Translations under genes and position numbers: made by a program
Shown here: piece after piece, positions 44,464-53,785 of the stretch
How positions within the stretch are numbered: the stretch's first letter is position 1
Layout: each line of letters begins with the position of its first letter
Assembly: GCF_016772415.1 (NCBI RefSeq)
Contig: NZ_JAGSGD010000003.1
Span: 1-64,000 of the forward strand
Source: Phenylobacterium glaciei
Lineage (GTDB): Bacteria > Pseudomonadota > Alphaproteobacteria > Caulobacterales > Caulobacteraceae
Length of the DNA: 64,000 nt
Direction: 5' to 3'
Notes under the pieces: generated by a model
Seen by the model: only the letters and a program-made list of their open reading frames with translations
Told to the model about the DNA's origin: nothing
The model's database searches: none

Positions 44464-45614
44464 GCCGCGACGGCGATCTCGGGGAGGCCGGTGTAGTAGC
44501 GGCGCAGCAGGATGAGGCTGGTCATCGCGCCGGCCAGGGCCAGCAGCAGGGCGACGGGCAGGCTCGCCCCCAGGGCCAGCAAGGCGGCGGCGGACAGGCA
44601 TCCCAGGCCGCAGCCCAGGTCATAGGCGCCTTCGGTGACCATGTGGAAGCGCAGCGCGCAGGGGGAGCCCTGGGCCAGGTTATAGACCGCGGTCATCAGG
44701 GTGGGGGTGTAGAGGCAGGGGACCAAGGCTCCCAGGGCGTTGGCGGTGAGCGCCATGGCCGGGGTCGTGGCGCCGGCCCGGGCCAGGATGGTGATTGCCA
44801 GGACGGCGAAGGCCACCCACACCGCCCGGCGGCCGTGGCCGGCGTCGATATGGCGGCCCAGCAGCAGGCCCGCCGCCGCGCCGGCCAGGGCGGCCAGGGC
44901 CATGGCGCCGCCGAACGCCGCGAAGCTCTTGCCGAGGGTGACGAACAGCGTGATCGGCCAGACGAAATAGAGGCCCGATCCGGTCCAGCCGTCGGCGGCG
45001 AACAGGGCAAATCCCATCATCGAGGCCCGGATGGCGCCCGGCGCGGTGTCGGCCACCGCCACCTGCGGCGCCCCCAGCAGCGGCAGGGCAGAGAGCATCT
45101 GAACCCCGGCGGTGACGCCGAAGGCGACCGCGGGCCCCAGGGTCACCAGGGCCCAACCGCCCAGCAGGGGGGCGATGATCCCCACCACCGAGGCCAGGGC
45201 CTCCCGCGCGCCGATCTGGTGGCCGCGATGCTCGGCGTCGCCGAGGGCGGCGAAATAGGCGTGGTAGGAGGTCCAGTAGAGGGTGTCGCCGATCGCCGAG
45301 ACCAGGCAGAGGACCAACAGCATCGGCCCCAGGCCGTGGACCTGCGCCAGGATCGGGTATTGCAGGGCCGTCGCCAAGGTCCCGCCGATCATCACCCCCT
45401 TGAGGCCGAAGCGCTTGGCCAGGGGCAGCACCAGGGGGCGCAGACAGAAGCGGCCCCCCAGGATCAGGGCGATGGCCGCCAGGACCATGGCGGGGGGCAG
45501 GCCCGCGTCCATCAGGAAGACGGCGAAGAACACCCCGCCGCCGCTCATGGCCAGGGCGTGCATGCCGTAGTGCAGGTTCAGGCGATTGACGGTCTTGTTG
45601 CGAAGGAAGGCCAC
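44460..45614 (-). CDS. MFS transporter
   Basis: This 384-residue, very hydrophobic protein has about 12 membrane helices, as in the major facilitator superfamily. The cytoplasmic loop motif between helices 2 and 3 is weakly kept (LVLPLAKRFGLKG). The start is GTG 45614. The substrate cannot be told from sequence. A LysR regulator gene lies 67 bases upstream on the same strand and may control it. Confidence 0.75.
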   Translation of the reverse strand: MAFLRNKTVNRLNLHYGMHALAMSGGGVFFAVFLMDAGLPPAMVLAAIALILGGRFCLRPLVLPLAKRFGLKGVMIGGTLATALQYPILAQVHGLGPMLLVLCLVSAIGDTLYWTSYHAYFAALGDAEHRGHQIGAREALASVVGIIAPLLGGWALVTLGPAVAFGVTAGVQMLSALPLLGAPQVAVADTAPGAIRASMMGFALFAADGWTGSGLYFVWPITLFVTLGKSFAAFGGAMALAALAGAAAGLLLGRHIDAGHGRRAVWVAFAVLAITILARAGATTPAMALTANALGALVPCLYTPTLMTAVYNLAQGSPCALRFHMVTEGAYDLGCGLGCLSAAALLALGASLPVALLLALAGAMTSLILLRRYYTGLPEIAVAA

Positions 45615-45681
45615 GGTGTCTTTCGCGGGGTGCGGACGGCGGGCGCCGCGCGGCCCTGCATAGCGGCGCGGCGACTCCGGC

Positions 45682-46566
45682 TCAAGGCGCTCGCAGGCTC
45701 GTCACCAGGTCCTGCGCATACGGCCTCAGGTCGGCGAACCTGCGGACGCAGAGGGTGAGGTCACGGACGGCCCAGTCGTCCTCCAGTTCGATCACCGACA
45801 AGGGCGTTGTCTGGGCGACGCGGGCGGCGGTGGACTGCGGCACGACGCCGACCCCCACGCCGGCCTCCACCAGCCGGCAGACGGCGTCGAAGCTGCGGAG
45901 CTGGACGCGCAGGTTGAGGCCCGAGCCCAGGCGGGCGGCCTTGTCGGCCAGGAAGCGCTGCAAGGCGCTGGTGCGCTCCAGCCCGACGAGGTCGTAGGCC
46001 AGGACCTCACCGAAGGCCACGCGGGCGTGGTTGGCCAGGGGATGGCCCTTCTGCGCCACGACGACGAAGCGGTCGGAGCGGAAGGGGAAGGTCTCCAGGC
46101 CGCCGACATCCACGGTGCCCGCCACGATGCCGATGTCGCCCACGCCCTCGGCGATCAGGCCGACGATTTCGTCGGAGAGCCGCTCCTCCAGGTCGACGCG
46201 GACCTTGGGGTTGTCGGCCAGGAAGCGGCCCAGCGCCTCGGGCAGGAATTCCGTCGAGGCGTTGGTGTTGGCCAACAGCCGCACCTCGCCCGACAGGCCG
46301 CCGGCATAGGCGCCCAGGTCCTCGCGCAGGCGGGCCGACTGCTCCAGCATCAGCCGGGCGTGCTTCAGCAGGGTCTGGCCGGCCGGGGTCGGGACCACGC
46401 CCTGGCGGCTGCGGGTCAGCAGGGCCGCGCCGATCTCCTCTTCCATGGCCCGCACGCGGGTCGAGGCGGCGGCCAGGGCGATATGGCTGCGGGCCGCGCC
46501 ATGGGTGATGGAGCCGGCCTCCACGACATCGGCGAACAGCCGAAGGTCCACAAGATCAAACCGCAT
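45682..46566 (-). CDS. LysR family transcriptional regulator
   Basis: This 294-residue protein has an N-terminal winged HTH (LRLFADVVEAGSITHGAARSH, then IALAAASTRVRAMEEEIGAALL) and a periplasmic-binding-protein-like effector domain. The second recognition helix has ALAAASTRVRAME, typical of LysR. It starts at ATG 46566 and is divergent from sdhC, 204 bases away. It is upstream of the MFS gene. The effector is unknown. Confidence 0.88.
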   Translation of the reverse strand: MRFDLVDLRLFADVVEAGSITHGAARSHIALAAASTRVRAMEEEIGAALLTRSRQGVVPTPAGQTLLKHARLMLEQSARLREDLGAYAGGLSGEVRLLANTNASTEFLPEALGRFLADNPKVRVDLEERLSDEIVGLIAEGVGDIGIVAGTVDVGGLETFPFRSDRFVVVAQKGHPLANHARVAFGEVLAYDLVGLERTSALQRFLADKAARLGSGLNLRVQLRSFDAVCRLVEAGVGVGVVPQSTAARVAQTTPLSVIELEDDWAVRDLTLCVRRFADLRPYAQDLVTSLRAP

Positions 46567-46712
46567 CTTCGTCTCCCGCGAAGGATGACTGCATGTAAGA
46601 CAGATTGCGGGGCTTGTGGAAGCCGGTCATCCTTCGCGTTGAGCGAAGTTTTGAGGCGCTGCGTTCGCGACTGTCACCCGGGCTTCGGGGGCCGCCGCTG
46701 GTCCCGGCTTCG

Positions 46713-46740
46713 TTGACACCGGGCGACCGGCGCTTAAAAG
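46713..46740 (+). promoter_or_regulatory. Candidate sigma-70 promoter of the sdh operon
   Basis: A perfect -35 box TTGACA (46713-46718) is followed after 16 bases by TAAAAG (46735-46740). The sdhC start lies about 30 bases further on. The rest of the 46567-46770 gap holds no gene that I can see. Confidence 0.45.
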
Positions 46741-46770
46741 CGGAGCCGCTTAATCCTCTTGGAAACCGTC

Positions 46771-47199
46771 ATGGCTGAAACCCCGACCGGCCTTCGCGAG
46801 CGCCCGTTGTCGCCGCACCTGACCTCAGGCGGCCCGCTGGCCTTCCACTGGCGATTCCACGTCACCATGACCGGGTCGATCTTCCACCGGATGACCGGCG
46901 TGGCGCTCTATGTCGGCGCCCTGATCCTGGCCGGCTGGGCCATGTCCCTGGCCGCCGGTCCCGACGCCTATCAGACCTTTATGGAGCTGCTGGGCTCGCT
47001 CCCGGGCAAGGTGGTCATGTTCGGCCTGACCCTGTCGATCTTCTACCACCTGGCCAAGGGCGTTCAGCACCTGGTCTGGGACTCGGGCAAGGGCTTCAGC
47101 CTGCCGATCGCCAACATGGTGACCGTCGCCTGTTTCGCCTTCTCCGTGGCCGCGACGCTCGCGGTCTGGGCCATAGCCTGGATGACGGGAGCGCTCTGA
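46771..47199 (+). CDS. sdhC: Succinate dehydrogenase cytochrome b556 subunit
   Basis: SdhC anchors complex II and binds haem b and ubiquinone with SdhD. This 142-residue protein has the family motif [25 protein letters not shown] (helix 1 with the SxxHR signature) and [15 protein letters not shown] with the haem-ligand His region, and three membrane helices. The ATG at 46771 is chosen; a frame extension of four codons upstream is possible. The sdhD start overlaps its stop. Confidence 0.95.
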   Translation: MAETPTGLRERPLSPHLTSGGPLAFHWRFHVTMTGSIFHRMTGVALYVGALILAGWAMSLAAGPDAYQTFMELLGSLPGKVVMFGLTLSIFYHLAKGVQHLVWDSGKGFSLPIANMVTVACFAFSVAATLAVWAIAWMTGAL

Positions 47200-47585
47200 T
47201 GGACAACTACCGCACCCCTCTTCGCCGCGCCCGCGGCCTCGGCTCGGCCAAGCATGGCGTCGGCCACTGGCTCGCCGAACGGATCACCTCCGTCGCCCTC
47301 GTGCCCCTGGTGCTCTGGGCCGTGTTCGGCGTCATCACCCTGGCGGGAACCGACTATTACGGCGCGGTCGCCTGGATCAGTCAGCCGGTCAACGCCGTGC
47401 TGATGGTGCTGCTGACGGCGATTTCGTTCCTGCACATGCATGCCGGCATGCGGGTCATCGTGGAGGATTACATCCACAAGACCCTGACCAAGTCGGCGCT
47501 GCTGCTGCTCAACCTCTTCGTCTGCGGCCTGGCGGGTTCGCTGGCGGTGTTCTCCATCCTCAAGGTCGCGCTGGGAGGCGCTTGA
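47199..47585 (+). CDS. sdhD: Succinate dehydrogenase hydrophobic membrane anchor subunit
   Basis: SdhD is the second membrane subunit of complex II. The 128-residue protein has three membrane helices, [20 protein letters not shown] at its N-terminus and [14 protein letters not shown] in helix 2, with the haem/quinone histidine. The start ATG overlaps the sdhC stop (TGATG) and sdhA follows after 8 bases. Confidence 0.95.
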   Translation: MDNYRTPLRRARGLGSAKHGVGHWLAERITSVALVPLVLWAVFGVITLAGTDYYGAVAWISQPVNAVLMVLLTAISFLHMHAGMRVIVEDYIHKTLTKSALLLLNLFVCGLAGSLAVFSILKVALGGA

Positions 47586-47593
47586 TCGGTCCC

Positions 47594-49381
47594 ATGGCGA
47601 CTTACGAGTTCATCGATCACAAGTTTGACGTCGTCGTCGTAGGCGCAGGCGGCTCTGGCCTGCGCGCGGCCCTGGGCTGCGCCCAGGCTGGTCTGAAGAC
47701 AGCCTGCATCTCCAAGGTCTTCCCGACCCGCTCGCACACCGTGGCGGCCCAGGGCGGCATCTCCGCCAGCCTGGGCAATATGGGCGAGGATGACTGGCGC
47801 TGGCACATGTACGACACCGTCAAGGGGTCTGACTGGCTGGGCGACCAGGACGCCATCGAATACCTCTGCCGCAACGCGCCGGCCGCGGTCTACGAGCTGG
47901 AGCACTGGGGCGTGCCCTTCAGCCGCACGCCCGAGGGCAAGATCTATCAGCGCGCCTTCGGCGGCATGACCCGCAACTACGGCGAGGCCCCGATCCAGCG
48001 TACCTGCGCCGCGGCCGACCGCACCGGCCACGCCATGCTGCACACGATGTATGGCCAGTCCCTGGCCCACTCGACCGAGTTCTTCATCGAGTACTTCGCC
48101 CTTGATTTGATCATGGACGAGGGCGTCTGCCGGGGCGTGACGGCCTGGAAGCTGGATGACGGGACCCTGCATCGGTTCCAGGCCCAGCAGGTGATCCTGG
48201 CGACCGGCGGCTATGGCCGGGCCTATTTCTCGGCCACCAGCGCCCACACCTGCACCGGCGACGGCGGCGGCATGACGCTGCGGGCCGGCCTGCCGCTGCA
48301 GGACATGGAGTTCGTGCAGTTCCACCCCACCGGCATCTACGGCGCCGGCTGCCTGATCACCGAGGGCGCCCGGGGTGAGGGCGGCTACCTGACCAATTCC
48401 GAAGGCGAGCGGTTCATGGAGCGCTATGCGCCGTCGGTGAAGGACCTGGCGCCTCGCGACATGGTCAGCCGCGCCATGACCATCGAGATCCGTGAAGGCC
48501 GCGGCGTCGGTCCCAAGAAGGACCACATCCACCTGCACCTGGATCACCTGGATCCCAAGATTCTGCACCAGCGCCTGCCGGGGATTTCAGAAAGCGCTAA
48601 GATCTTCGCAGGTGTTGACGTCACTAAAGAGCCCATTCCTGTGCTTCCAACCGTGCATTACAACATGGGCGGTATTCCGACGAACTTCTTCTCCGAAGTG
48701 GTTACTCGGGACGGCGATGATCCGGACAAGGTGGTTCCGGGGCTGATGGCGGTGGGTGAGGCGGCGTGCGTTTCGGTGCACGGGGCCAATCGGCTGGGGT
48801 CCAATTCGCTGATCGACCTGGTGGTGTTTGGCCGCTCAGCGGCGCTGCGGACGGCGGCGACCATTACGGCCGGCGCGACCCAGCCGGAGCTGAAGAAGAC
48901 CGAGACCGACGCCCACCTGGCCCGGTTCGACAAGTTCCGGAACGCCTCGGGCGGCACAACGACGGCGGCGCTTCGCCTCGAGATGCAGATGGCTATGCAG
49001 GAGGACGCCGCGGTGTTCCGCACCAGCGACAGCCTGGCGTCGGGGGTCAAGCGCCTCGACGAGGTTCAGGCCAAACGCGCCGACCTCAAGGTCACCGACC
49101 GAGGCCTGATCTGGAACACCGACCTCATGGAAACCCTGGAGCTCGACAACCTGATCGGCCAGGCGGTGACCACGGTGGTGGGGGCGCACAACCGCACCGA
49201 AAGCCGCGGAGCCCACGCCCACGAGGACTTCCCCGCCCGCAACGACGGCGAGTGGATGAAGCACACCCTGACCTGGTTCGACGACGCGACGGGCGCGGTG
49301 AAGATCGATTACCGGCCGGTGCACGACTACACCATGACCAATGACATCGCCTACATCCCGCCCAAGGCGCGGGTTTACTAG
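47594..49381 (+). CDS. sdhA: Succinate dehydrogenase flavoprotein subunit
   Basis: SdhA oxidises succinate with covalent FAD. The flavin attaches to His48 in [13 protein letters not shown]-binding [15 protein letters not shown] precedes it. Substrate residues appear in [13 protein letters not shown] and [11 protein letters not shown]. Length 595 residues is normal. Codons about 331-375 (48584-48720) use many A/T-ending codons, unlike the rest of the gene, although the protein there ([20 protein letters not shown]) is normal and highly conserved. Confidence 0.97.
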   Translation: MATYEFIDHKFDVVVVGAGGSGLRAALGCAQAGLKTACISKVFPTRSHTVAAQGGISASLGNMGEDDWRWHMYDTVKGSDWLGDQDAIEYLCRNAPAAVYELEHWGVPFSRTPEGKIYQRAFGGMTRNYGEAPIQRTCAAADRTGHAMLHTMYGQSLAHSTEFFIEYFALDLIMDEGVCRGVTAWKLDDGTLHRFQAQQVILATGGYGRAYFSATSAHTCTGDGGGMTLRAGLPLQDMEFVQFHPTGIYGAGCLITEGARGEGGYLTNSEGERFMERYAPSVKDLAPRDMVSRAMTIEIREGRGVGPKKDHIHLHLDHLDPKILHQRLPGISESAKIFAGVDVTKEPIPVLPTVHYNMGGIPTNFFSEVVTRDGDDPDKVVPGLMAVGEAACVSVHGANRLGSNSLIDLVVFGRSAALRTAATITAGATQPELKKTETDAHLARFDKFRNASGGTTTAALRLEMQMAMQEDAAVFRTSDSLASGVKRLDEVQAKRADLKVTDRGLIWNTDLMETLELDNLIGQAVTTVVGAHNRTESRGAHAHEDFPARNDGEWMKHTLTWFDDATGAVKIDYRPVHDYTMTNDIAYIPPKARVY

Positions 49382-49387
49382 GCGAGC

Positions 49388-50182
49388 ATGGCGGTCCAGG
49401 CGCTCCTGCGCGACACAGACGCCGACTGGCAGGAGCTGGGCGCGACCCAGCCCTACTGGGGCGTGCTGACGCATCCGAGCTATCGGACCGAGAACCTGAC
49501 GGACGACGCCCTGGCCCAGTTCTTCGGCTCGGGCGTCGACCACGTCGACAGGCTGGTCGCCCAGTTCCAGCGGCTGTACGGCGTGGCGCCCCAGGGCCGG
49601 GCGCTGGACTTCGGCTGCGGCGCCGGGCGGCTAACCGAGGCGATGGCGGCCTATGCCGGCGAGACGATCGGCTACGACATCTCGCCTGGCATGCTGAACG
49701 AGGCCCGCAAGCGCGGCGTGGCGACCTATGTGGGCGAGCTGCCGGCCGGCCCGTTCGGCTGGATCAACTCCTTCATCGTCCTGCAGCACATCCCGCCGGA
49801 ACGCGGGATGGCGCTGATCGAGGACCTGCTGGAGCGCCTGTCGCCCGGCGGGCTGCTCAGCCTGCAGCTGACGGTCTGGCGCGACGCCCGCCACGATGAG
49901 CCGGGGCCCGCGCCCCGCACCGGCTGGCGCGCCTTCGTGCCGCCTGCCTTGCGCCGCTCCAAAGCGCCGCCGCCCCCGCCCAAGGGGCTGGTGATGATGT
50001 TTGACTACGACCTGTCCGCCGTCGTGCGCCTGCTCAATGAGCACGGCGTGGAGGAGATGAACCTCGTCTCCACCCACCACGACGGCCACAACGGGGTGCT
50101 GATCCTCGCCCGCCGCGAGGGGCAGTCCCCCCAAGAATTCACTCGCCGGGTCCGCAGCCCGGCCGCCAAGGAAGCGCTCTGA
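49388..50182 (+). CDS. Class I SAM-dependent methyltransferase within the sdh operon
   Basis: This 264-residue protein has motif [17 protein letters not shown] and the acidic [11 protein letters not shown] strand of SAM-binding methyltransferases, then [12 protein letters not shown]. The N-terminus is [19 protein letters not shown]. Its stop overlaps the sdhB start by one base (TGATG), and it begins 6 bases after sdhA. It is thus embedded between the two catalytic subunits of complex II. The substrate is unknown; a modification of the complex is only a guess. Confidence 0.8.
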   Translation: MAVQALLRDTDADWQELGATQPYWGVLTHPSYRTENLTDDALAQFFGSGVDHVDRLVAQFQRLYGVAPQGRALDFGCGAGRLTEAMAAYAGETIGYDISPGMLNEARKRGVATYVGELPAGPFGWINSFIVLQHIPPERGMALIEDLLERLSPGGLLSLQLTVWRDARHDEPGPAPRTGWRAFVPPALRRSKAPPPPPKGLVMMFDYDLSAVVRLLNEHGVEEMNLVSTHHDGHNGVLILARREGQSPQEFTRRVRSPAAKEAL

Positions 50183-50964
50183 TGGTCCAGCTCACCCTGC
50201 CGAAGAACTCCCGCGTCCAGAAGGGCCGCCACCATTCGGCCCCGGCCGGGTCCGGCAAGACCAAGACCTTCAAGGTCTACCGCTACGATCCCGAGGGGAC
50301 AGAGAACCCCCGGTGGGACACCTATGACGTGGACGTCGACAACTGCGGCCCCATGGTCCTGGACGTCCTGATCCACATCAAGAACACCATCGACCCGACG
50401 CTGGCCTTCCGCCGCTCGTGCCGCGAGGGGGTCTGCGGCTCCTGCGCGATGAACATCGGCGGCCGCAACACCCTGGCCTGCACCCACGGCCACGCCGACG
50501 AGCCGGGCCACGAGTGCTCCATCGCCCCCCTGCCCAGCATGCCGGTGGTCAAGGACCTGATCCCCGACCTGACCATGTTCTACGCCCAGTACGCCTCGAT
50601 CGAGCCCTGGCTGCACACCACCACGCCCGAGCCGCAGAAGGAGTGGATCCAGAGCCCGCAGGACCGCGAGAAGCTGGACGGCCTCTATGAGTGCATCCTC
50701 TGCGCCTGCTGCACGACCTCGTGCCCCAGCTACTGGTGGAACGGCGACAAGTACCTCGGCCCCGCCACCCTGCTGCATGCCTACCGCTGGCTGATCGACT
50801 CCAGAGACGAGGCCACCGGCGAGCGGCTGGACGCCCTGGAGGACCCCTTCAAGCTCTATCGCTGCCACACCATCATGAATTGCGCCCAGGTGTGTCCGAA
50901 GGGCCTGAACCCTGCCAAGGCCATCGCCGAGATCAAGAAGACGCTGGCCGAACGGGTCGTCTGA
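50182..50964 (+). CDS. sdhB: Succinate dehydrogenase iron-sulfur subunit
   Basis: SdhB carries electrons from FAD to the quinone through three clusters: [2Fe-2S] in [20 protein letters not shown], [4Fe-4S] in [13 protein letters not shown] and [3Fe-4S] in [17 protein letters not shown]. Length 260. The ATG overlaps the stop of the upstream methyltransferase gene. A small hairpin CCGAAC-TCT-GTTCGG follows the gene at 50969-50983. Confidence 0.97.
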   Translation: MVQLTLPKNSRVQKGRHHSAPAGSGKTKTFKVYRYDPEGTENPRWDTYDVDVDNCGPMVLDVLIHIKNTIDPTLAFRRSCREGVCGSCAMNIGGRNTLACTHGHADEPGHECSIAPLPSMPVVKDLIPDLTMFYAQYASIEPWLHTTTPEPQKEWIQSPQDREKLDGLYECILCACCTTSCPSYWWNGDKYLGPATLLHAYRWLIDSRDEATGERLDALEDPFKLYRCHTIMNCAQVCPKGLNPAKAIAEIKKTLAERVV

Positions 50965-51022
50965 CCATCCGAACTCTGTTCGGTAAGTTGACGCACCCGT
51001 CATTTTTCTGCATGGGGCTGTC

Positions 51023-52252
51023 ATGAGTTCAGTGGACGCACACGTGGTGGTTCTGGGCGCGGGGCATGCCGGCGGCACGCTCGTGGCCCTGTTGCGCCAG
51101 TACGGCTTCGCCGGACCCATCACCATGGTGGGCGACGAGCCCCTCGCGCCCTACCAGCGGCCGCCGCTTTCCAAGGCCTGGCTGAAGGGCGAGGCCGACG
51201 GGGATTCCCTGGCGCTGAAGCCGCTGGAATTCTACGCCGAGAACCAGATCGACTTCCGGCCCAACATCTCGGCGGTGAGCCTGAAGCGCGCCGAGAAGAC
51301 CGTGGCGCTCTCCGACGGCTCGACGCTCAGCTACGATATCCTGGTGATCGCCACCGGCATGCGGCCCAACAAGCTGCCCCTGCCGGGCGCCGACCTTGCG
51401 GGGGTTCTCTCCCTGCGCTCGGCGGCCGACGCCGAGCAGCTGAAGGGCCACCTCAAGCCCGGTCACCACATCGCGATTATCGGCGGCGGCTATATCGGCC
51501 TGGAGGTCGCGGCCTCGGCCCGGGCGCTGGGCGCTGAGGCCACCGTGTTCGAGCGCGAGCCGCGCATCCTGTCGCGCAGCGCCTGCGAGGTGCTGTCGAC
51601 CTTCTTCACCGACTATCACCGGGCCCGCGGCGTCACCTTCGAACTGGGCGCCCATATCGAGCGCCTGGTGGGCGAGGCCGGCAAGATCTCGGGCGTGAAG
51701 ATGGCCGACGGCCGGGTCATTCCCGCCGACGCGGTGCTGGTCGGCGTGGGCGGCAAGCCCAATGACGAGATCGCCGCCGACGCCGGCCTCGACACCGCCC
51801 GCGGGATCGTGGTGGACCTGGAGGCGCGGACCTCCGATCCCTCGATCTTCGCCATCGGCGACTGCAGCCACCGCCCGATGCCCCACTATGACCGGATGTT
51901 CGGCCCCGAGAGCGTGCCCAGCGCGCTGGAACAGGCCAAGCAGGTGGCCGCCGCCATCACCGGGCGCCCGGCGCCCACGCCCGAAGTGCCGTGGAACTGG
52001 TCGGACCAGTACGATCTGAAGCTCCAGATCGCCGGCCTGCCCTTCGACGCCGACCACATCCTGGTGCGCGGGGACCCTGCGTCAGGCAAATTCGCCATCT
52101 TCCATTTGAAGGGCGATCAGGTTCAATCGGTGGAGGCGGTCAACGCCCCGCCGGAATACATGATGGGCCGTCAGCTCATCGGGAACCGCAAACCGGTCAA
52201 TCTCGACAGGCTTGCGGACCCATCGGTTTCCATGAAAGAGGTCGCCGCCTAA
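51023..52252 (+). CDS. FAD-dependent ferredoxin reductase-like oxidoreductase
   Basis: This 409-residue protein resembles the NADH-dependent ferredoxin (putidaredoxin/rubredoxin) reductases of class I three-component oxygenases. FAD motif HVVVLGAGHAGGTLVALL is at the N-terminus, LVIATGMRPNKL follows, the NAD-binding motif is IAIIGGGYIGLEVAASA, and IFAIGDCSHRP ends the FAD domain; a C-terminal reductase domain follows. It lies 18 bases before a [2Fe-2S] ferredoxin gene, its probable partner. TTGACG at 50988-50993 may be a -35 box. Confidence 0.85.
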   Translation: MSSVDAHVVVLGAGHAGGTLVALLRQYGFAGPITMVGDEPLAPYQRPPLSKAWLKGEADGDSLALKPLEFYAENQIDFRPNISAVSLKRAEKTVALSDGSTLSYDILVIATGMRPNKLPLPGADLAGVLSLRSAADAEQLKGHLKPGHHIAIIGGGYIGLEVAASARALGAEATVFEREPRILSRSACEVLSTFFTDYHRARGVTFELGAHIERLVGEAGKISGVKMADGRVIPADAVLVGVGGKPNDEIAADAGLDTARGIVVDLEARTSDPSIFAIGDCSHRPMPHYDRMFGPESVPSALEQAKQVAAAITGRPAPTPEVPWNWSDQYDLKLQIAGLPFDADHILVRGDPASGKFAIFHLKGDQVQSVEAVNAPPEYMMGRQLIGNRKPVNLDRLADPSVSMKEVAA

Positions 52253-52270
52253 GGCGGCGAAGGGGAGTAA

Positions 52271-52591
<321 letters not shown>

Positions 52592-52602
52592 CTCAACTCC
52601 AG

Positions 52603-52729
52603 TCGTCATCCTCGGGCTTGTCCCGAGGATCCATACGCGCCGCGTCGCCAGCCCGAGCTGGACGGCGCCGCCGCGCGCGTTCTGGACGTCGGAGATCATG
52701 GATCCTCGGGACAAGCCCGAGGATGACGA
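52603..52729. repeat. Family B inverted repeat, copy 4 (CCTCGGG variant)
   Basis: Arms TCGTCATCCTCGGGCTTGTC and GACAAGCCCGAGGATGACGA pair fully. It is the same variant as copy 3 at 29703. It lies between the ferredoxin gene and the sigma-factor terminator. Confidence 0.9.
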
Positions 52730-52756
52730 TCTTTGGGGGTGGGAATGTCGCGCCCA

Positions 52757-52791
52757 AGAAAAAGCCGCCGCTGTGGGGACAGCGGCGGCTT
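52757..52791 (-). terminator. Rho-independent terminator of the ECF sigma-factor gene
   Basis: AAGCCGCCGCTGT (52762-52774) and ACAGCGGCGGCTT (52779-52791) form a perfect 13-bp stem with loop GGGG. On the minus strand it is followed by TTTCTTGG, extending the T-run of the stem. It is suited to stop transcripts of the sigma gene at 52838-53431. Confidence 0.88.
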
Positions 52792-52837
52792 CTTCGGTAT
52801 CCCGAAGCTACGAGAGCTCCGGGTGGGGGTTCTTTAG

Positions 52838-53431
52838 CTAAGCGGCCATGCGCGGGGCGCAGAGACGGTCCAGGGTGTTCATCAGGGTCGACATGGCCGA
52901 CGACGGCAGGACCTCGTCCTGGTCGTAGGAGCCTTCGGCCAGGATCAGGGCCAGGCGGTCGCGGGCGCGGCTGACGCGGCTCTTGATGGTGCCGATGGCG
53001 CTGCCGCAGATGTCGGCGACTTCTTCATAGGACAGGCCGCCGGCGCCGATCAGGATCAGGGCCTCGCGCTGGTCGTCCGGCAGCATGGCCAGCGCGCGGC
53101 GGACTTCGTCCAGCTCCAGGGTGGCGATGGGATTGGAGACCGCCACCAGGGTCCGCTCGGCGGTTTCCGGGTCGAGCTGGGTCGAGCGCCACGAGCGGCG
53201 CTTGTCGGAATAGAACTGGTTGCGCAGGATCATGAAGGTCCAGGCCTTCATGTTGGTGCCCGGCTGGTAGCTGGCCCGGTTGTTCCAGGCCCGCAGCAGG
53301 GCGTCCTGGGCCAGATCGTCGGCTTCCACGGCGTTGCGGCACAGGGAGTGCGCGAAGGCGCGCATGTGAGGGATGAGGGCGGTCAGTTCGCCCATGAATT
53401 CCTTGTCGGCGGGGGTCGTGGTCGCGGTCAT
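52838..53431 (-). CDS. ECF sigma factor, EcfG (ECF15) type
   Basis: This 197-residue sigma factor has region 2 (ADDLAQDALLRAWNNRASYQ, GTNMKAWTFMILRNQFYSDK) and region 4 (LPDDQREALILIGAGGLSYE, EVADICGSAIGTIKSRVSRA). These match the EcfG group that drives the alphaproteobacterial general stress response under NepR/PhyR control. No nepR, phyR or phyK is next to it, so it may be a secondary EcfG paralogue (SigU-like). The ATG at 53431 gives MTATTTPADKEF; a longer frame is open upstream. Confidence 0.83.
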   Translation of the reverse strand: MTATTTPADKEFMGELTALIPHMRAFAHSLCRNAVEADDLAQDALLRAWNNRASYQPGTNMKAWTFMILRNQFYSDKRRSWRSTQLDPETAERTLVAVSNPIATLELDEVRRALAMLPDDQREALILIGAGGLSYEEVADICGSAIGTIKSRVSRARDRLALILAEGSYDQDEVLPSSAMSTLMNTLDRLCAPRMAA

Positions 53432-53571
53432 GGAAGGCCCTCTGGAAATCATCTCGGAGGGGGCCGTCACCAACCCCCGTGAAAACCAAACGCCGCCGTC
53501 GCGAGAAAGCTCCGCCGTTTGGAAAAGAATCTTCACCGTGGGGGCGCGGTGTCCTTAGCTCGACAAGACAG

Positions 53572-53701
53572 CCGCTCATCCCGGCGAAGGCCGGGACCCA
53601 GGTGAAACCCACTGCGGTCTCATGCAAGCCCGAGTGCGCAGGCTGACCATCTCCCGGGGCCCTGGGTGAATCTGGGTCCCGGTCTTCGCCGGGATGAGCG
53701 G
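53572..53701. repeat. Family C palindromic repeat, copy 3
   Basis: Ends CCGCTCATCCCGGCGAAGG and CTTCGCCGGGATGAGCGG pair, with one change (GGTCTTCGCC). It occupies about a third of the 354-base gap between the divergent sigma gene and the four-HTH gene (53432-53785). The rest holds the two promoters, which I could not place; a palindromic TCGCTCCTCGCTCGCGAG run lies at about 53719-53736. Confidence 0.88.
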
Positions 53702-53785
53702 AATTTGTGGAGGCTATCGCTCCTCGCTCGCGAGAAGTGTTGTTCTTAGTTTGTTCTTTTCGCCTCTCGCTGGTATCCTGCGCTC

